Assembly: GCA_946807835.1 (NCBI GenBank)
Contig: OX327695.1
Location: 24,224,501 to 24,288,500 of the forward strand
Source of the DNA: Ailanthus altissimus
Taxonomy: Eukaryota > Streptophyta > Magnoliopsida > Sapindales > Simaroubaceae
Direction: 5' to 3'
Length of the DNA stretch: 64,000 nucleotides
Shown here: positions 49,310-62,607 of the stretch, in pieces
How the letters are laid out: each line of letters begins with the position of its first letter
How positions within the stretch are numbered: position 1 is the first letter of the stretch
The notes under the pieces: model-generated
Seen by the model: only the letters and a program-made list of their open reading frames with translations
What the model was told of the DNA's origin: nothing
Databases searched by the model: none
Made by a program: the position numbers and the translations under genes

Positions 49310-51861
49310 ATTTATGTTTGCCTGGACAAAATCAATTTCAAAAGCCCTTAAACTTTTAAAACCTACCAAGATTCAATGTTTCGTTTATGTAGAAAGTAAA
49401 ACACTGGAGACTTTAATATAGAAAAATATGAAGAAAATATGCACAATTTCATTTTATTATTTGGTGGAAGAAAAGTGAGATATAGGAAGTTTTAGGTAGT
49501 GTTCGAATAGCCTAAACAAGGCCTTTATTTGATCAATGGCCATGAGATTAAATTTTGAAAATTTTAGATTTAATCAACGGGACATGGTGTTCGAATAGCC
49601 CAAACAAGTATCCTTTTATTTGGGTCATAATTCTCTACACATACCACTTCATTATAGCCATTGTATTTAATTTTAGATTTGATAAATAGTCTAAAATAAA
49701 CTATTATCATTTAAATGAAATGATGCCATGGTTATGTCTATTCATAAACAATGACCATGAACGATTTTATCTGTTCATAAACAATGCCATGAATTGTTAT
49801 GTTTTTTTTTTTGTAAAATGTGTAAGATTGTGTTATTTTTAAGAGGCACTAATACATCTCTTCAATTATAGACACCTTTTGACTGTTCAACGATGTCTCT
49901 TTCAAGAGACTTTTGTGTTTATTTAAAAGACTCATTTATTATAAAAAAATTCTCCAAGAAAAAAAAAATCATTGTCAAGAATATCGTATCTCGATCAATA
50001 ATGTGCACAAATCACAATCCCAAGCTGTTTTGTCTAATGGAGGATACTTGGGTGCTTTGCCGTTCAATAATTCTTCATATTTTTATCCATGTTGATTGAC
50101 AATAACTTAAGAAGTCATGGCTTGCTCTATCTTTACTGCTCAACAATCCTGATAAGTTAAAACAAAATAAACTATTTTTTTTTAAAAAAAGCTTAATATA
50201 AGCTGCACATCCACATCGCCCAGCATAGAAATTAGGGAAATAACATTTATTCAAGGTACAATTTGGAACTCAAAAACTAGCTGAGAAAATGACTCGACGG
50301 AGACGGGTCAAGAACAACAATTTGAATTCTAAGTTCATTGTTATTAAGGAGATCACCTTCTTAGCTTTGTATCAAGAAGAAGCTGCCTTTTGGGTTTTGG
50401 CCTTTGCACTGTGGCTTCCTACTGTTCTACCTCTAAATTCACCAACAACTGTATTCATGTTATTTCTATTTAAATACCCCTCAAAAATTTAAAATTACAT
50501 GAATATGCTCTATTCAAAAATTTTATATGAATAAAATAAAGTGAGTAAGGTCTAAACTCAAATGTTTTTCCGAATATATAATTAAGGGTGACAAAATAGG
50601 TTATGATACAATTATTTAATATGAATTGGATATATTGTAAATAAACATGGGTAAAAAAAATACGATTAATAAACGGTTTAAATTTGTGTCACTTGTGTAC
50701 TAATCATATCGAATATGTATTTGAATCTACGATTTAAAATTTTATTTAAATTAAGTTAAACTAAATGAATCAAGTTAATTCATTTAAAAATAAATTTTTA
50801 TATATTTACGTAAAACATGAATATGACACGAATTTATTAATAAATTAAAAATAGATGTAATTAAAAATAAAAATATATTTATCGTGACTTTTAATTATGT
50901 TTAATTATATTAAACGAATTAAATATTTTTTATAAATAAATTAAATTTAGTGTTATTATTCATTTAAAAGAATATAATTGTATATAATTATATAAGTAAA
51001 TTAAATTTGATCAGTTTATTTAAATGTATCTAATCTTATCATGTAGTGTAATTTATATATTTAACAAATTAATTTTGTATTTAAATATTTAATCTGTTTA
51101 TATAAATATATTGTATGTAAATATAATAAAAATTTATTAATATTTTATATTAACATTACAAAACATCTTATACACTTCATGAAAAGTATTACTTTGCATG
51201 ATCTTGTGTACATGAAGTGATGTGAGACAACGTTATGAACGTCACCCAAGTAATACTTTATACATAAAATTCGTGTAATACAGGACCTCCTGTACAAAGT
51301 CTTTAACAATCAATAAATATTTGACTGAAAAAGGCCGGCATTTTAATAACTTCCTGTATATTTGAATATAGCCATGTAACACAAGTGAGTCAATATCTAC
51401 TCTTTTGAGTACTGGGTGCAGAATTTCCTCTGTATTCTTATTTTTATTTTTGAAATTTTCTGTATTCACCGATTCTTAAACCTTAAGGCCGCCTGGATAA
51501 CTTACATGATTGGATTAAGTTTAGGACTAAACATACTAATCTCATATTTGACAAATTTATTAAATACCATTGATTAGGCCATATAATATATTTTTCCAGT
51601 CACCTTTATTTATTGATTTTGTATCTTTTCAATCTTATTCGATTTGATGAGGAGAGCAGTTGATGGAATTGAGACCTACGATGTAGTTAGGGATAACAAA
51701 ATAACTTGTAAGCCTATTAGAACTCGTTTTTATTAAAAATAAAAAATATTTAATATATAAAGTTAAAACTTATAATATATTTGATACGATTTTTATAAAC
51801 TTTTTAAAGATAAATAGTTTTTTCTTTTTTACAATTCTAAATGGGTATAGATTTGGTAAAA
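49310..51861. other. AT-rich intergenic sequence
   Basis: No gene was recognised. A 204-bp open frame at 50289 has no family resemblance. Short repeated words (gtgttcgaatagcc-aaacaag at about 49499 and 49587) suggest a small decayed repeat. Confidence 0.5.
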
Positions 51862-52180
51862 TAATAAAAGTGAAAATAATTGATGGATACAAGAAAAGAT
51901 AAAATTCATTCTTTTAATTTTTTATTAAAATTATAACAAAATAATATTGTTTGATCTTCTTTTTTAAAATATAAAAAATATATATAAATATTTACAAATA
52001 CCTTAACAAATATCTGTCATTTGAGAATATTTGTTAAGATATTTGCAAATATTTATATATATTTTTTATATTTTAAAAAAGAAGATCAAACAATATTATT
52101 TTGTTATAGTCTTAATGAAAAATTAAAAGAATGGATTTTATCTTTTTTTTTATCCATCAATTATTTTCACTCTCATTTAT
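51862..52180. mobile_element. AT-rich foldback (large inverted repeat), MITE-like
   Basis: Two arms of about 155 bp (about 51862-52016 and 52025-52180) are near-perfect reverse complements around a loop of a few bases at about 52020. Matching landmarks are gtgaaaataattgatggat / atccatcaattattttcac and gtttgatcttcttttttaaa / tttaaaaaagaagatcaaac. A few mismatches and one-base indels occur. No target duplication was fixed. A foldback transposon or MITE is likely. The transcript would form a long hairpin that could feed small-RNA production. Confidence 0.8.
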
Positions 52181-53443
52181 CATATAAACATTGTTCTCTA
52201 ACTTCGTCATAATTGATTCTCTATTATTACAAAACTATTGGCTCATGCTTATTAATTTTTTTATATTCTCAAATGACATATTTTATCTCTCTTTAATCTT
52301 CATCTTACTAATATTATATTACTTATATAAATAATATGAATATTTTAAAAGTTAATTGATTTTTTTTGTTTAATTTTTTGTTTATTTTATTCATGTGATG
52401 GAGATTGATAGTCATTTTATTGACTTTTTTACTCTTTTAATAATTAATATATTTTTAGTTTAGCTAGTTGGCAAATTGATTTATTTTAAAATTATAATAT
52501 GTTGATATAAATTTATTTGTAAGATGTTTTCTTAAATCCTGAATCAAGTTTAAGAAAAATTATTTTTGTTTAATTGAGTTGCTTTGTAATTTTATTGTCT
52601 AGTATTTGTGTTAATAATTTATGAGTTGCTTTAATTAGTTTTAACTTGGAAATGAGTTTGACTTTTATGAAAAGACTTTTATTGAATTTAAATTTATGAT
52701 ATGATTTTGATTGTTATAATTTATGAATTTCTTTAAAACTAATGTTATGATTTTATATTTTTATTATATTAATTTATAATTTGCTTAAAATTCACAGTTA
52801 ACCTATTGCAGGTTTAGTAAGGAGTATATATATACTAGAATAAGTTTAGTAATAAAACTCCAAACTCACAATGAGTTTGGAAAATTTTTGATATTTCATT
52901 TTAAAAGCGAATGCAAATGTGAATCCAAATTTAAATATATCTATTTCAAATTCAATTCACTATCATCCCTAGATCTAAATTCATATTAGTAAGGGTTCAT
53001 TTGAAGGATGCTTCAATTCCTAATAACACAAATTTAAAGTCTTGTTCAACACTGCACCAAGCAAAAAATATCACCCTATAGATTCCAATCTCTGTCCAAC
53101 CCTAAGCAATATCCAATTTACTTATATTTTTCAAACATAGTCCAAAATCATCATTCTTAAAACTACCTAAATTTGGCAAGAAAATTAACAATCCCTGAAG
53201 TTCCCTCAAAACTCAAATTTTCATGTATTCCATTCTAAATCCAACCTTAAGTTCTCACAAATTCCAAACTTGAATGCAAACAAATAAAGAGCCCTTAAAA
53301 TTCATGAGCCTAACTTTCACAGCTATGTTTTTAAGAACCAGAGCTTTTTAGCATGTATGGAATATGTTATATATGTTAAAAATTGATAATTTAAAATTAT
53401 GTTTGAGTGTGATTTTGAGTTAAAGACCAATGAGAAGATAATA
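52181..53443. other. AT-rich spacer left of copia B
   Basis: Nothing recognisable as coding. The last part (52980-53300) is C/A-rich relative to its surroundings but without a repeat boundary. Confidence 0.5.
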
Positions 53444-54092
53444 TGTCGAAGCAGAAGCACACAAACAAGCAAAATCACCCGAGCAATATATATAGAACAA
53501 GTAATTAAGAAATTAGCGAGAGAAATGGTAGAAGAAGAACACACAAAATTTACATGATTCGATAACTTGCCTACGTCTACGGCGGATCAAGATCATACTC
53601 TTCTTATTATGAATCACAATGCACTTACAAAGTATGCCTTTTACAAGAAGATCACAAAGAAAACTATCTCTTGCACTTTTACGAATTTTCTCTCACAAAG
53701 AACCACACAAATTTCTTCTTGATCACTTAGATCTATTGAGTTATCACAAAAATGTGCTTACAAGTCAATTGACAGCCTTTATATAGGTTTTAGGACATCC
53801 TAGGTTTACCCTATACGTGTGAGAGTTGTATTAGGGAGTCCTGAAGCAAGTGGGAGATGAAATAAGGAAGTTTTCTTATTTTGGGATACTGTTCACGCGT
53901 CCAGCGCCGCGGCATTGGTGCGCGCCTGTCTGGGCGCCTTGGCGCTAATCGCCTGACGCCGCGGCACTCACGCCTTGCACTGCCTTCTTCATTTTTTCGC
54001 CTCCTTTCACGTCCGTCTTCGATCCTTGCGCATCGTACGCACTTGGCTTGCACTTCAAATCATATCCCGATAATTTTCAATCAATATTCTCA
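53444..54092 (-). repeat. 3' LTR of copia B
   Basis: It starts (in + orientation) TGTCGAAGCAGAAGC and ends CAATATTCTCA. It contains a GC-rich block (about 53895-53972) with cgccgcgg words and gcgcgcc, in strong contrast to the AT-rich surroundings. It is longer than its partner by one insertion near 53833-53848 and one near 53934-53955. Confidence 0.88.
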
Positions 54093-54467
54093 GAAATCCT
54101 CTCCTTGATTCAAAATCATCTATAAAACAACTCGATCTCTCATCTCTGCATCTTTGGTCACCCTCACAAAGTAGTGACTCTGGTTAAGTCCTTGCATAGG
54201 ACGAACTTAACAGAAGGCAGTGGCTTAGTTAATATATCAGCAGGGTTTTTAGACGATGCTATTTTCGTTAGACTAACTTCACCACTTTGGACAATCTCTC
54301 AAATGTAATGAAGTCTCACATCAATGTATTTCGACTTTTCGTGGAACACTTGATGCTTGCTTAGGTGTATGATACTCTGGCTATCATAATATACATCGAT
54401 GTTCACATCGTCACTAGCCAATACCTCCGTGCATATGCCTTTTAACCACACAGCCTCCTTGATAGCT

Positions 54468-55951
54468 TCACCAACAACTATGTATTACCACTTCTATGGT
54501 AGATAATGCAACCACATATTGTAAAACTGATCTCCAACATACACTATACCCAAACACTGTGAATACGTAACCCGTAAACGATATTCTCTTATCTAGATCA
54601 CCTACATAATCTGAGTCTACGTATCCTCTTACAATTTCATTGTTGTCCTCATCCCTTTTATACATCAACCCGTGATTTGACGTTCCCTTGAGATATCTCA
54701 AAATTCACTTCACTGCAAGCTAGTGATCCTTTTTCGAATTTGCCATATATCTACTCACCTCACTTACAGCCTATGTTATATCTGGTCTTGTACAAACTAT
54801 TGCATACATGATGCTCCCTACAATGCTTGCATACGGTACTTTAGTCATTTACAATTGCTCCTCATCGAATGTCAGTGACTATGCTGTTGAAAGTCTGAAA
54901 TGCATTGCCAAAGGAGTAAAGACAGCCTTTGCGTTGGACATACCAAACTTCTCTAGAATTTTGAGTATATATCACTATTAGGACAACAAGATAACATCTC
55001 TTCTTTCCTTCACAATATCCATACCCAAAATTTTCTTCGCTGCTTCCAAATCCTTCATTTCAAACTTGCCACTCAACTGCTTCTTGAACTTCTGTATTTC
55101 TTCCATATTCTTATAGGTGATCAATATATCATCGACGTATAGATGTAAATACATTATCCCATAACTTATGTTCTTAAAGTACACGCATCAGTCATACTTG
55201 CTCCTACTAAAGCCACAATCTATCATTCATCAAATCTCTTATACCACTGTCTAGGTGATTGTTTTAACCCGTATAATGACTTCTTTAGCAAACAAGCATA
55301 ATCTTCTTTCCCGGGCTCCTCGAACCCTTGCGGCTGTGCAATGTATATCGTTTCTTCAAGCTCTCCATGTAAAAAAGCTATCTTTACATCCATCTTTAGA
55401 TGTAAATTAAGGTTTGCACACATGGCTAACAAAATCCTAATAGATGTGTGCTTGACGACTGGAGAGAATATCTCATGAAAATCAACTCATTCTCTCTAAG
55501 TAAAACCTTGTGCAACTAACACAGCCTTAACTCTTGTAGGCTCTATCCACGGTATCCCCTCCTTTACCATATACACCCACTTACACCCGACTAGTTTCTT
55601 TTGAGGTCTCTCCACCAACTTCCAGGTATTATTTTTTCTAAGAGAATTAATCTCTTCTTCCATGGCCTGCTGCCATTCTTTCTTGTTTTCACTCTTCATA
55701 GCCTCACTATATGTCTTAGGCTCATCATACTCAAGAGTGTAGGCATAATTAAAAGCATGAGCAACTAAATTTGCTTGTGCATACCCGACTGGTGGGTTAA
55801 TCATTCTCCTTAGCCTGTCTCTGGCTAGCTGGTACTCTTCAAGTTCCATCTTAAGAGTCCTAATAATTTTTGGGTGGACTTGAAGGAACTTGCCAGTGTT
55901 CTTGGTTTTTCTTCAAGGATCTCCTTGTTGAAATGCTGATCTGGGAGCATA
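54468..55951 (-). pseudogene. copia B reverse transcriptase-RNase H remnant
   Basis: Read right to left: WQQAMEEEINSLRKNNTW… GCKWVYMVK (55680-55560), then LKMDVKIAFLHGELEETIY and SLYGLKQSPRQWYKRF (55400-55235), then the catalytic YVDD in LHLYVDDILI (about 55145-55115), then RNase H with MRYLKGTSNHGLMY and YVDSDYVGD (54701-54590). Frames change at least three times. The RNase H end is altered (ALSTIEVVIHS). It is not functional. Confidence 0.85.
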
Positions 55952-55956
55952 TCAGA

Positions 55957-58565
55957 TGTAGTAACCACTTATCCAACACCGAAGAGAATAAATATTTATA
56001 TATATGTATAATATTCATATTTTATTTATATGTGGATGATACTTAATTTATATATTATTGTTAATATTTTTTGTATATATTAAGGACATACTATTAATAT
56101 TGGGTTTATTTGCAAGATTTTAGATTTATTTTAAGGACCAAATTATAATACTTTGAAAGTTTTGGGGGTTAATTTATAAATACTAAAAGTTAGTCTCTTA
56201 GTATAAAAATACACATTTTAAACCATAATTTACTCATTTTGGGTCAAGTCACCCCTTTAGAGAGAGAAAAGAGAGAAATAAATGGGAGAGAAAGAGAAGA
56301 AGAAGAAGAAATTGGAATTTTAGATTTCAAGAGGTATATCATAATTATTTCTCAATTTATTGGTGTTAATTAAGTTAATTTATTTAAGCTTTAATTTCTG
56401 AAAATATGTACAATTGAGGACTTGATGTGGATTTTGTAAGATATATTAAGAATTGATGATGATTATGTAGATAACATGATAAATCATGATGAATTACAGA
56501 ATTTCTACTTGATAGTCTCTTGATCCAAAAATTTTGTAAATTTTTGTGCTTCGATTCTGATGTTATCTTTTGAGATTATGAAACTCGACATGTATAAAAT
56601 TATTTGAGACTTTGAATCGATTAAAAATTCTAGAAATTGAATTTTTAGTGAATTTACGAAAATAACCCTAAAAATCTGGAAATTTCTTGTATTAACAGTA
56701 TGATACAGTGACAAATAATTTTTGATCTACTGAATGATCTTAAAAAATTATAAATTTCTGGAATATGATAAATTTATATGTCTAATATGATATATTAAAA
56801 ATTAAGAATTTAGATAAATGTTGTTAAATTGTTATGATTTTCTAAAATGTATCAGCTCATTGCAGTATTTGATTTACAAATTTTTAAAGCTATGGAATAA
56901 AATAATTTTAAAATACTTTTGAAAGGGATTTTGAAGTGAATGGCTTGAAATATGTGTCAAGAGTAATTTTGCGGTAGTTTTATAATTTTTGAGTCAGTAT
57001 ATGATTTTATAAAATTAGGAGACTGAATATTGTTCAATAAATATCTTAATTCTGCCAGAATAATAGTTTAGATTTGATGGTGTTTATGAAATGGATTGTA
57101 TAAGAATTATGATATAACATTCATACGTAAGGAGGATATATGATTTAAGAAAGATATAATCTGATTTTGGTGTAATTAGACATCATTTAATGTATAAAAA
57201 AATTTGTTAAGTGTAAATGGTCAGAATGACAGGTTTTGAGAAACCAAGTAATTAGACTAATTCGATGTGATAAGTGCAATATGTTTACTTTTGTAAGCTA
57301 TTTAAAGTATTTTGTGTGAATGTTGAGGCTTATTAAAGGATTAATATCCATTGATAGGTTAAGGAGAATTAATCCTTGTACCCGAAAGTTCTAAGAGGTA
57401 AGTATATTAGACTTTTTCTGAAATCACAATAAGCATAGTAATTATCTATGTATGATTTTGTAAATGTTCTTAAAAATATGTTTATGTTATACTAAAATAT
57501 ATTTGATATGAAATGTGAAAGACATATGTTTATGAATGTGAGCATTGACATTGAGCATGAACATACCTGTGTTTATGAAAGTGAGCTTTCAAAATGAAAT
57601 GTGTTTAACAAAGAAAGCTTTTAAAGTGGAAAATGTCAATAAGATACGTTTTATGTTTTGAGAATGCTTGAACTCAATATTTACTTAGTAGGCACCTTAT
57701 GTTATTTATGGAGCCTTTATGTGTGGCATTTCCTTCGGGATTGGTATATGTTATGTGTTCCGTATGTAGGGAGGATCCTATTGGTACCTAAAGAAGATTG
57801 AGTCATTACATTCGTGTGGTGGCGTATTGGTGCATGTGAGAGGACTCATCGATGATCATGGTGAGGGTTTGGCTTTTACCTTCAGGCATGAACATTATAT
57901 ATGATTAATTTAAACTTCACTTGTATTATTCCTCTCATACAGTATGTCACCTGCTAGTGACATTTGACTCATTATGTGATATGTGATATGAAAGTCCTAC
58001 TAAGTAGTAGTTGAGTGATGATATTCCTATTATATATTTTGAAAGAATGTGTAAACGTTTACCTGACATGTGATTTGATAATATTATGATTTTGATTTAT
58101 CACAGCATATCATACACATTCATTGTGTACATATATATATTTGTATTTTGATATATGCAAAACTAGTATGCTTACTAAGTTTCGTACTCATTAGTTTATG
58201 GTGATTTCAGGTAAATAAGGCACATGTGTGCTTAGTGAATTTGGCAAGGCTTCTGCTATCCCTTAGGTTCCTTAAGTTACTAGGTTGCTAAGTGTTTCAT
58301 TTGTGGACACATAGTTTAAGATATTTGATTTGTCCCTATTGAATAAATACTTATGTGTTATTTTATTAGGTGTAGTTATATTTGGTTTATGTTTCACCAA
58401 GTATGGTCATGGGTTGATTTTGCATTAAACTTACTAGCAACTTAATAAGGATTCTTACGTTGAATTTAAGTTTAAAATTTTATGCAATATTAATTATGAG
58501 TGCATATTATTGAATGAGTTATAAGTTATGTTGTGTGTCAGATTTTTTGAGTCTAGGGCGTGACA
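55957..58565 (-). mobile_element. Long solo LTR, copy 2 (2,609 bp), nested in copia B
   Basis: On the minus strand it starts TGTCACGCCCTAGACTC and ends GGTTACTACA, the same family as 22126-24891 but in opposite orientation and diverged. Flanks are tcaga (55952-55956) and tcga (58566-58569), which is a 5-bp TSD with one base lost on one side. Joining the flanks restores the copia reading frame across the site, which supports precise insertion. No internal retroelement sequence is present. Confidence 0.87.
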
Positions 58566-60720
58566 TCGATCTACTTTCAAGCTTTACTTCAACTTCTATT
58601 AACTTGGGTGCTGAGTCTTCCTTGGGCATAGGTTCTTCTTTCTCATCTTCTTGGGAGGTTTTCAGCATCGTCGTCTCATCGAACGTCACATCATGATTTA
58701 TGATACTTCTTGGTGGTGTCAAGTCTTTACACCACATCTTGTATCCTTTCACTCTTTTGGGATATCCTATGAATATCCCTTTGATAGCTCTAGGTTCCAA
58801 CTTTCCCTCCTTAACATGTACAAAGGCAGGATAACCAAATATTCTGAGGTGGTCATATTTTGGAGGATCGCCAGACCATTTCTCTTCTGGCGTCTTGAAG
58901 TCAATTACTGAGGAGAGACTTCTATTAATCAGATAAGCTGTCGTTATTACAACTTCTCACTACAACATTTTGGACATCTTCGTATTGGTAAGCATGCATC
59001 TAACCCTTTCAAGTATGGTCGTATTCATCCTCTCAACTACGTCATTTTGCTATGGTGTTGATCTCACCGTTCTATACCTTGCAATCCTATGCTTGGTACA
59101 AAACCCATCAAACTCTCTATTGCAAAATTCGAGGCCGTTGTCAATTCTCAACCTCTTCACCCTTTTGCAGTTTGATTCCCAACAAGAGCCTTTCAAGTTT
59201 TTAACACTTTAAACACTTGATTATTGCTCTTTAACACATAGACCCACAACTTCCTTGAATAGTCATCAATTAAACTAAGAAAATACCTAGCGCTACCACG
59301 AGTAGCTATCTGAGCTAGTCTACAAAGATCCGAGTATATGTAGTCAAGAGTCCCTTCAGTCTTATGCTCACCGGTATTAAACCTTACCCTTTGTACTTTT
59401 CCAAGCACACAATGCTCACAAAGCTCCAAGGGCTGGAACTTATCATCACCAAATACTTTTTGACTAAGTGTGCCAGTTTAAGATGCCATAACTTGGTTTG
59501 CATACTTTCATCAGCTACAGAGAATAGTGCAGAACCACTCACAACTTAACCCTTAAGCACATAAACGTCTTTGCACTTCTCTCATTTCATCACCATTATG
59601 GAACCCTTCAAAACTCTTAAAATCCCTCTGTCAATCCTAATAGAACACCCATTCTAGTCTAAAGTCCCTAGTGAGATTAAGTTTCTCTTCAAGTTAGAAA
59701 CATACCTAACATCTGTCAACTCTCTCACTCACCCATCATATAGCCTAAGTTTAACACTACCAATTTCCATCATCTGACATGCAACGTCATTACCCATTAA
59801 GACCTTACCACCATTAATGGGATGAAAATTTGTAAACTAAGACTTATACAGGCACATGTGAAAAGTATAACCAAAATCAAGAACACATTGTTCAGTGTTC
59901 TTACCATCAGTAGCGATGAGTGTCTTTGCGCTGTCAAGCTATCATCATAGGTAAACGCAGCATCAGCTTTCTTCTTGTCTTGTGCTCTCTTCTCAAGACA
60001 GTCTTTTATGAAGTGCCCATTTTGTTTGTAGCAATAGCACTTTCTAGAAGTCCTAGACTTCAATCTTGAGCCTCTTTTCCTTCCATCTCGATATAAGGTT
60101 CTTTCTCTTACAGATAAACTTTCTACATTGCCCTCGATCTGCTTCCCTAATAACTTTGAGTTTAATGATGATTTCATATCACTCATCATTAAATTCTCTC
60201 TGTCGTAGTGTAGCGTATCAACAAAGCTCTCATAACTCTTAGAGGGTGAACTTAGCAGGATAATTGTTCTATCTTCATCTTCTATCTTGATGTTGATAGA
60301 CTCAAGATCAAGGACGATCTTATTGGATATGATCTTTCATCGGTGTCCTCTCTGACATGGACAACTAATATAGCTTATTCTTTATATGCAATCTGTTGAC
60401 CAATAATTTCCGCATATAAAAGGAGTCAAGCTTCTTTCAAAGACCTATCATCGTCGTCTCACCTGCTACTTCCCTTAGTACTTCATTGCTCAATGATAAA
60501 ACGATTATTCTATGAGCTCTTTCTTGAATGTCCCTTCATTCTGCTTTAGCTTTAGATGACTCTGGTATTCTCTTCATCACTAGATGGAGCTGCAGTCTCC
60601 TCTAATGCCGAGCCCAGCCTTTGGCTTACCAATAATGCCTTTACGTTAATCTTTTACAGATTGAAGTCATTCATACCATTGAATTTCTCTACCTCATACT
60701 TGGGTGTGGTCATATCTTAA
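58566..60720 (-). pseudogene. copia B gag-integrase remnant
   Basis: Gag is decayed over 60720-60190. The zinc-knuckle piece (60189-59900) reads KCYCYKQNGHFIKDC, where the second Cys pair is disturbed. The integrase N-terminus and core are at 59429-59193 (CEHCVLGKVQRV; LDYIYSDLC; SLIDDYSRKLWVY). The integrase C-terminal part is at 58800-58566 (GIFIGYPKRVKGYKMW), ending KLESRS exactly at the solo LTR, beyond which the frame resumes at 55956 with DML. Confidence 0.82.
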
Positions 60721-60745
60721 AAAAAACTAAGCTCTGATACCAGTT

Positions 60746-61362
60746 TGTTGAAGCGGAAGCACACAAATAAGCAAAATCACTCAAGCAACATATGCAGAAC
60801 AAATAATTAAGAAACTAGAGAGAGAAAGGGTAGAAGAAGAATACATAAAGTTTACGTGGTTCGGCAACTTGCCTATGTCCATGGTGGATCAAGATCACAC
60901 TCTTCTTATTATGAATCACAAGGCACTCACAAAGTATGCATTTTACAAAAAAGATCACAAAGAAAACTCTTTTTTGCACTTCTAGAAATTTTCTCTGACA
61001 AAGAATCACATAGATTTCTTCTTGATCACTTAGATCCATTAGTTTATCATAAAGATATGTTTACAAGCCAATTGACAACCTTTATATAAGCTTTAGGACA
61101 TCCTAGGTTCACCCTATACGTGTGAGAGTCGTATTAGCAAGTGGGAGACGAAATAAGGAAGTTTCCTTGTTTTGAGATACTGTTCACGCGTCCAGCGCCG
61201 CGGCGCTCAGTGTGCGCCCATCTGGGCGCCGCGACACTTACGCCTTGTACTGCCTTCTTCATTTTTCTGCCTCCTTTCGCGTTCGTCTTCGATCCTTGCG
61301 CACTGTACACACTTGACTTGCTCTCCAAGTCATATCCCGATGATTTTCAATCAATATTCTCA
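60746..61362 (-). repeat. 5' LTR of copia B
   Basis: It starts TGTTGAAGCGGAAGC next to the primer site and ends CAATATTCTCA. It is clearly similar to 53444-54092, with scattered substitutions. The GC-rich block is at about 61186-61240. Confidence 0.88.
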
Positions 61363-62597
61363 CACAACACGAGAACAAGAATACGATGGACAAATGAGAT
61401 TTGAAGTGAAACAGGGCTGAAAGAAAGGAGGGGCTCGTAACATACGAATGATACATCTCCAGGCCTAAGGGCTGCGGCACTGACCTGAGGCCGCAACAAT
61501 GCTATCCTATGGTGCCACAGCTTCAGTTTTCTATTTTAAGCATGTTTTACTTTTTCTAAGCCAATTTTGAACTCCTTTCACATGTGTACTCATATTCCAA
61601 CTCGATATAGAGTTTTTAAGAACGTTTTGAAACTTATATAAACCCTTATAATGTTATTAAGGTTGTATGCATCAATAGGGCATCAAAGAAAGTGTTGAAT
61701 ATAGAACTTAGGGAGTGTTCAATAGAGTGTTGTATAGACCCTTGGAGAGTTTATTCTTTTATATATTCCTTACAAATCTCTTGAGTGAGCTTTGAGATAA
61801 TTGAATAATTCATGATAATAATTAAGTAATAAAAGAAATTAGGATGCTTTTAAGGGCAAAACTATAGTAGCGCGAACACAACCCTTAAAATTTGTATTAT
61901 AAATATATATAATTTTTAGTATTAAAGTGTGTATTTTATACCCCTCAAAATTCTAATATATAATTAGTTAAATGATCATTTAAGAAAGTGGTCCTTATTA
62001 ACATTAAAGATATGCCTTTTAATACATTATTTAATATTCAAACAATATCTCACATTTTCTACTTTAACGTCTTTTTATAATAAAATTTATTTTTTAATTT
62101 ATAAGTGGTCCATATGTTATAATTTTTCAACTTCATTCTCTTATCTTAATAAAATAAATAAATTTATATTTATAAATGATCCTACCTATACATATTTCTT
62201 TTAATATAAAGAAATTTTATACTTATAATTTTTTTCATACATAGAAAATAATTTTTCAATTTAACCTATATAAATAAATTCACACTTATGAAATATCATA
62301 TATTAATAATTTTATCTTCTTTTCAATTTAGGTCAAACTCTTCTTCCTAACTCAAAGGTCAAGAAAAAAAAATAATTCTCTAAGAAACAAGTTAGATTTT
62401 TTATATATATTTTAGTAATTTTTTTATATATATTAGTTAGTTTTTTAATATCTTACTATTATAACTTTGTATGTTTTTTTTTATAGATCTCATTCTTTGT
62501 ACTTTATGCATTAAATGTATTAATTTTAAATACAAATTTTTTTTTATCAATAATACAATACATATTTATTATTTAATATTTTATTATTTTTAGTAGA
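61363..62597. other. Spacer with a GC-rich LTR-like fragment
   Basis: About 61420-61530 contains gctgcggcactgacctgaggccgcaac and gtgccacagc words like those in the LTRs of copia A and B, so it may be part of another old LTR. The remainder (61560-62597) is AT-rich and unrecognised. Confidence 0.4.
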
Positions 62598-62607
62598 AAA
62601 GCCATCT

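Larger units (their letters stand above)
53444..61362 (-). mobile_element. Ty1/copia element 'B' with both LTRs, broken pol, and a nested solo LTR
   Basis: LTRs are 53444-54092 (649 bp) and 60746-61362 (617 bp). The tRNA-Met primer site gctctgatacca on the + strand (60731-60742; TGGTATCAGAGC on the minus strand) adjoins the right LTR, so the element reads on the minus strand. A purine-rich tract (aaggagaggattt on the minus strand, about 54093-54105) adjoins the left LTR. Gag, integrase, RT and RNase H remnants occur in the copia order from right to left, with many stops. The body is split by the solo LTR at 55957-58565. No TSD is visible outside the LTRs. Confidence 0.85.

Noticed and set aside
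50289..50492. ORF beginning MTRRRRVKNNN with a hydrophobic segment
   Set aside because: Short, isolated and without family resemblance or splice partners.
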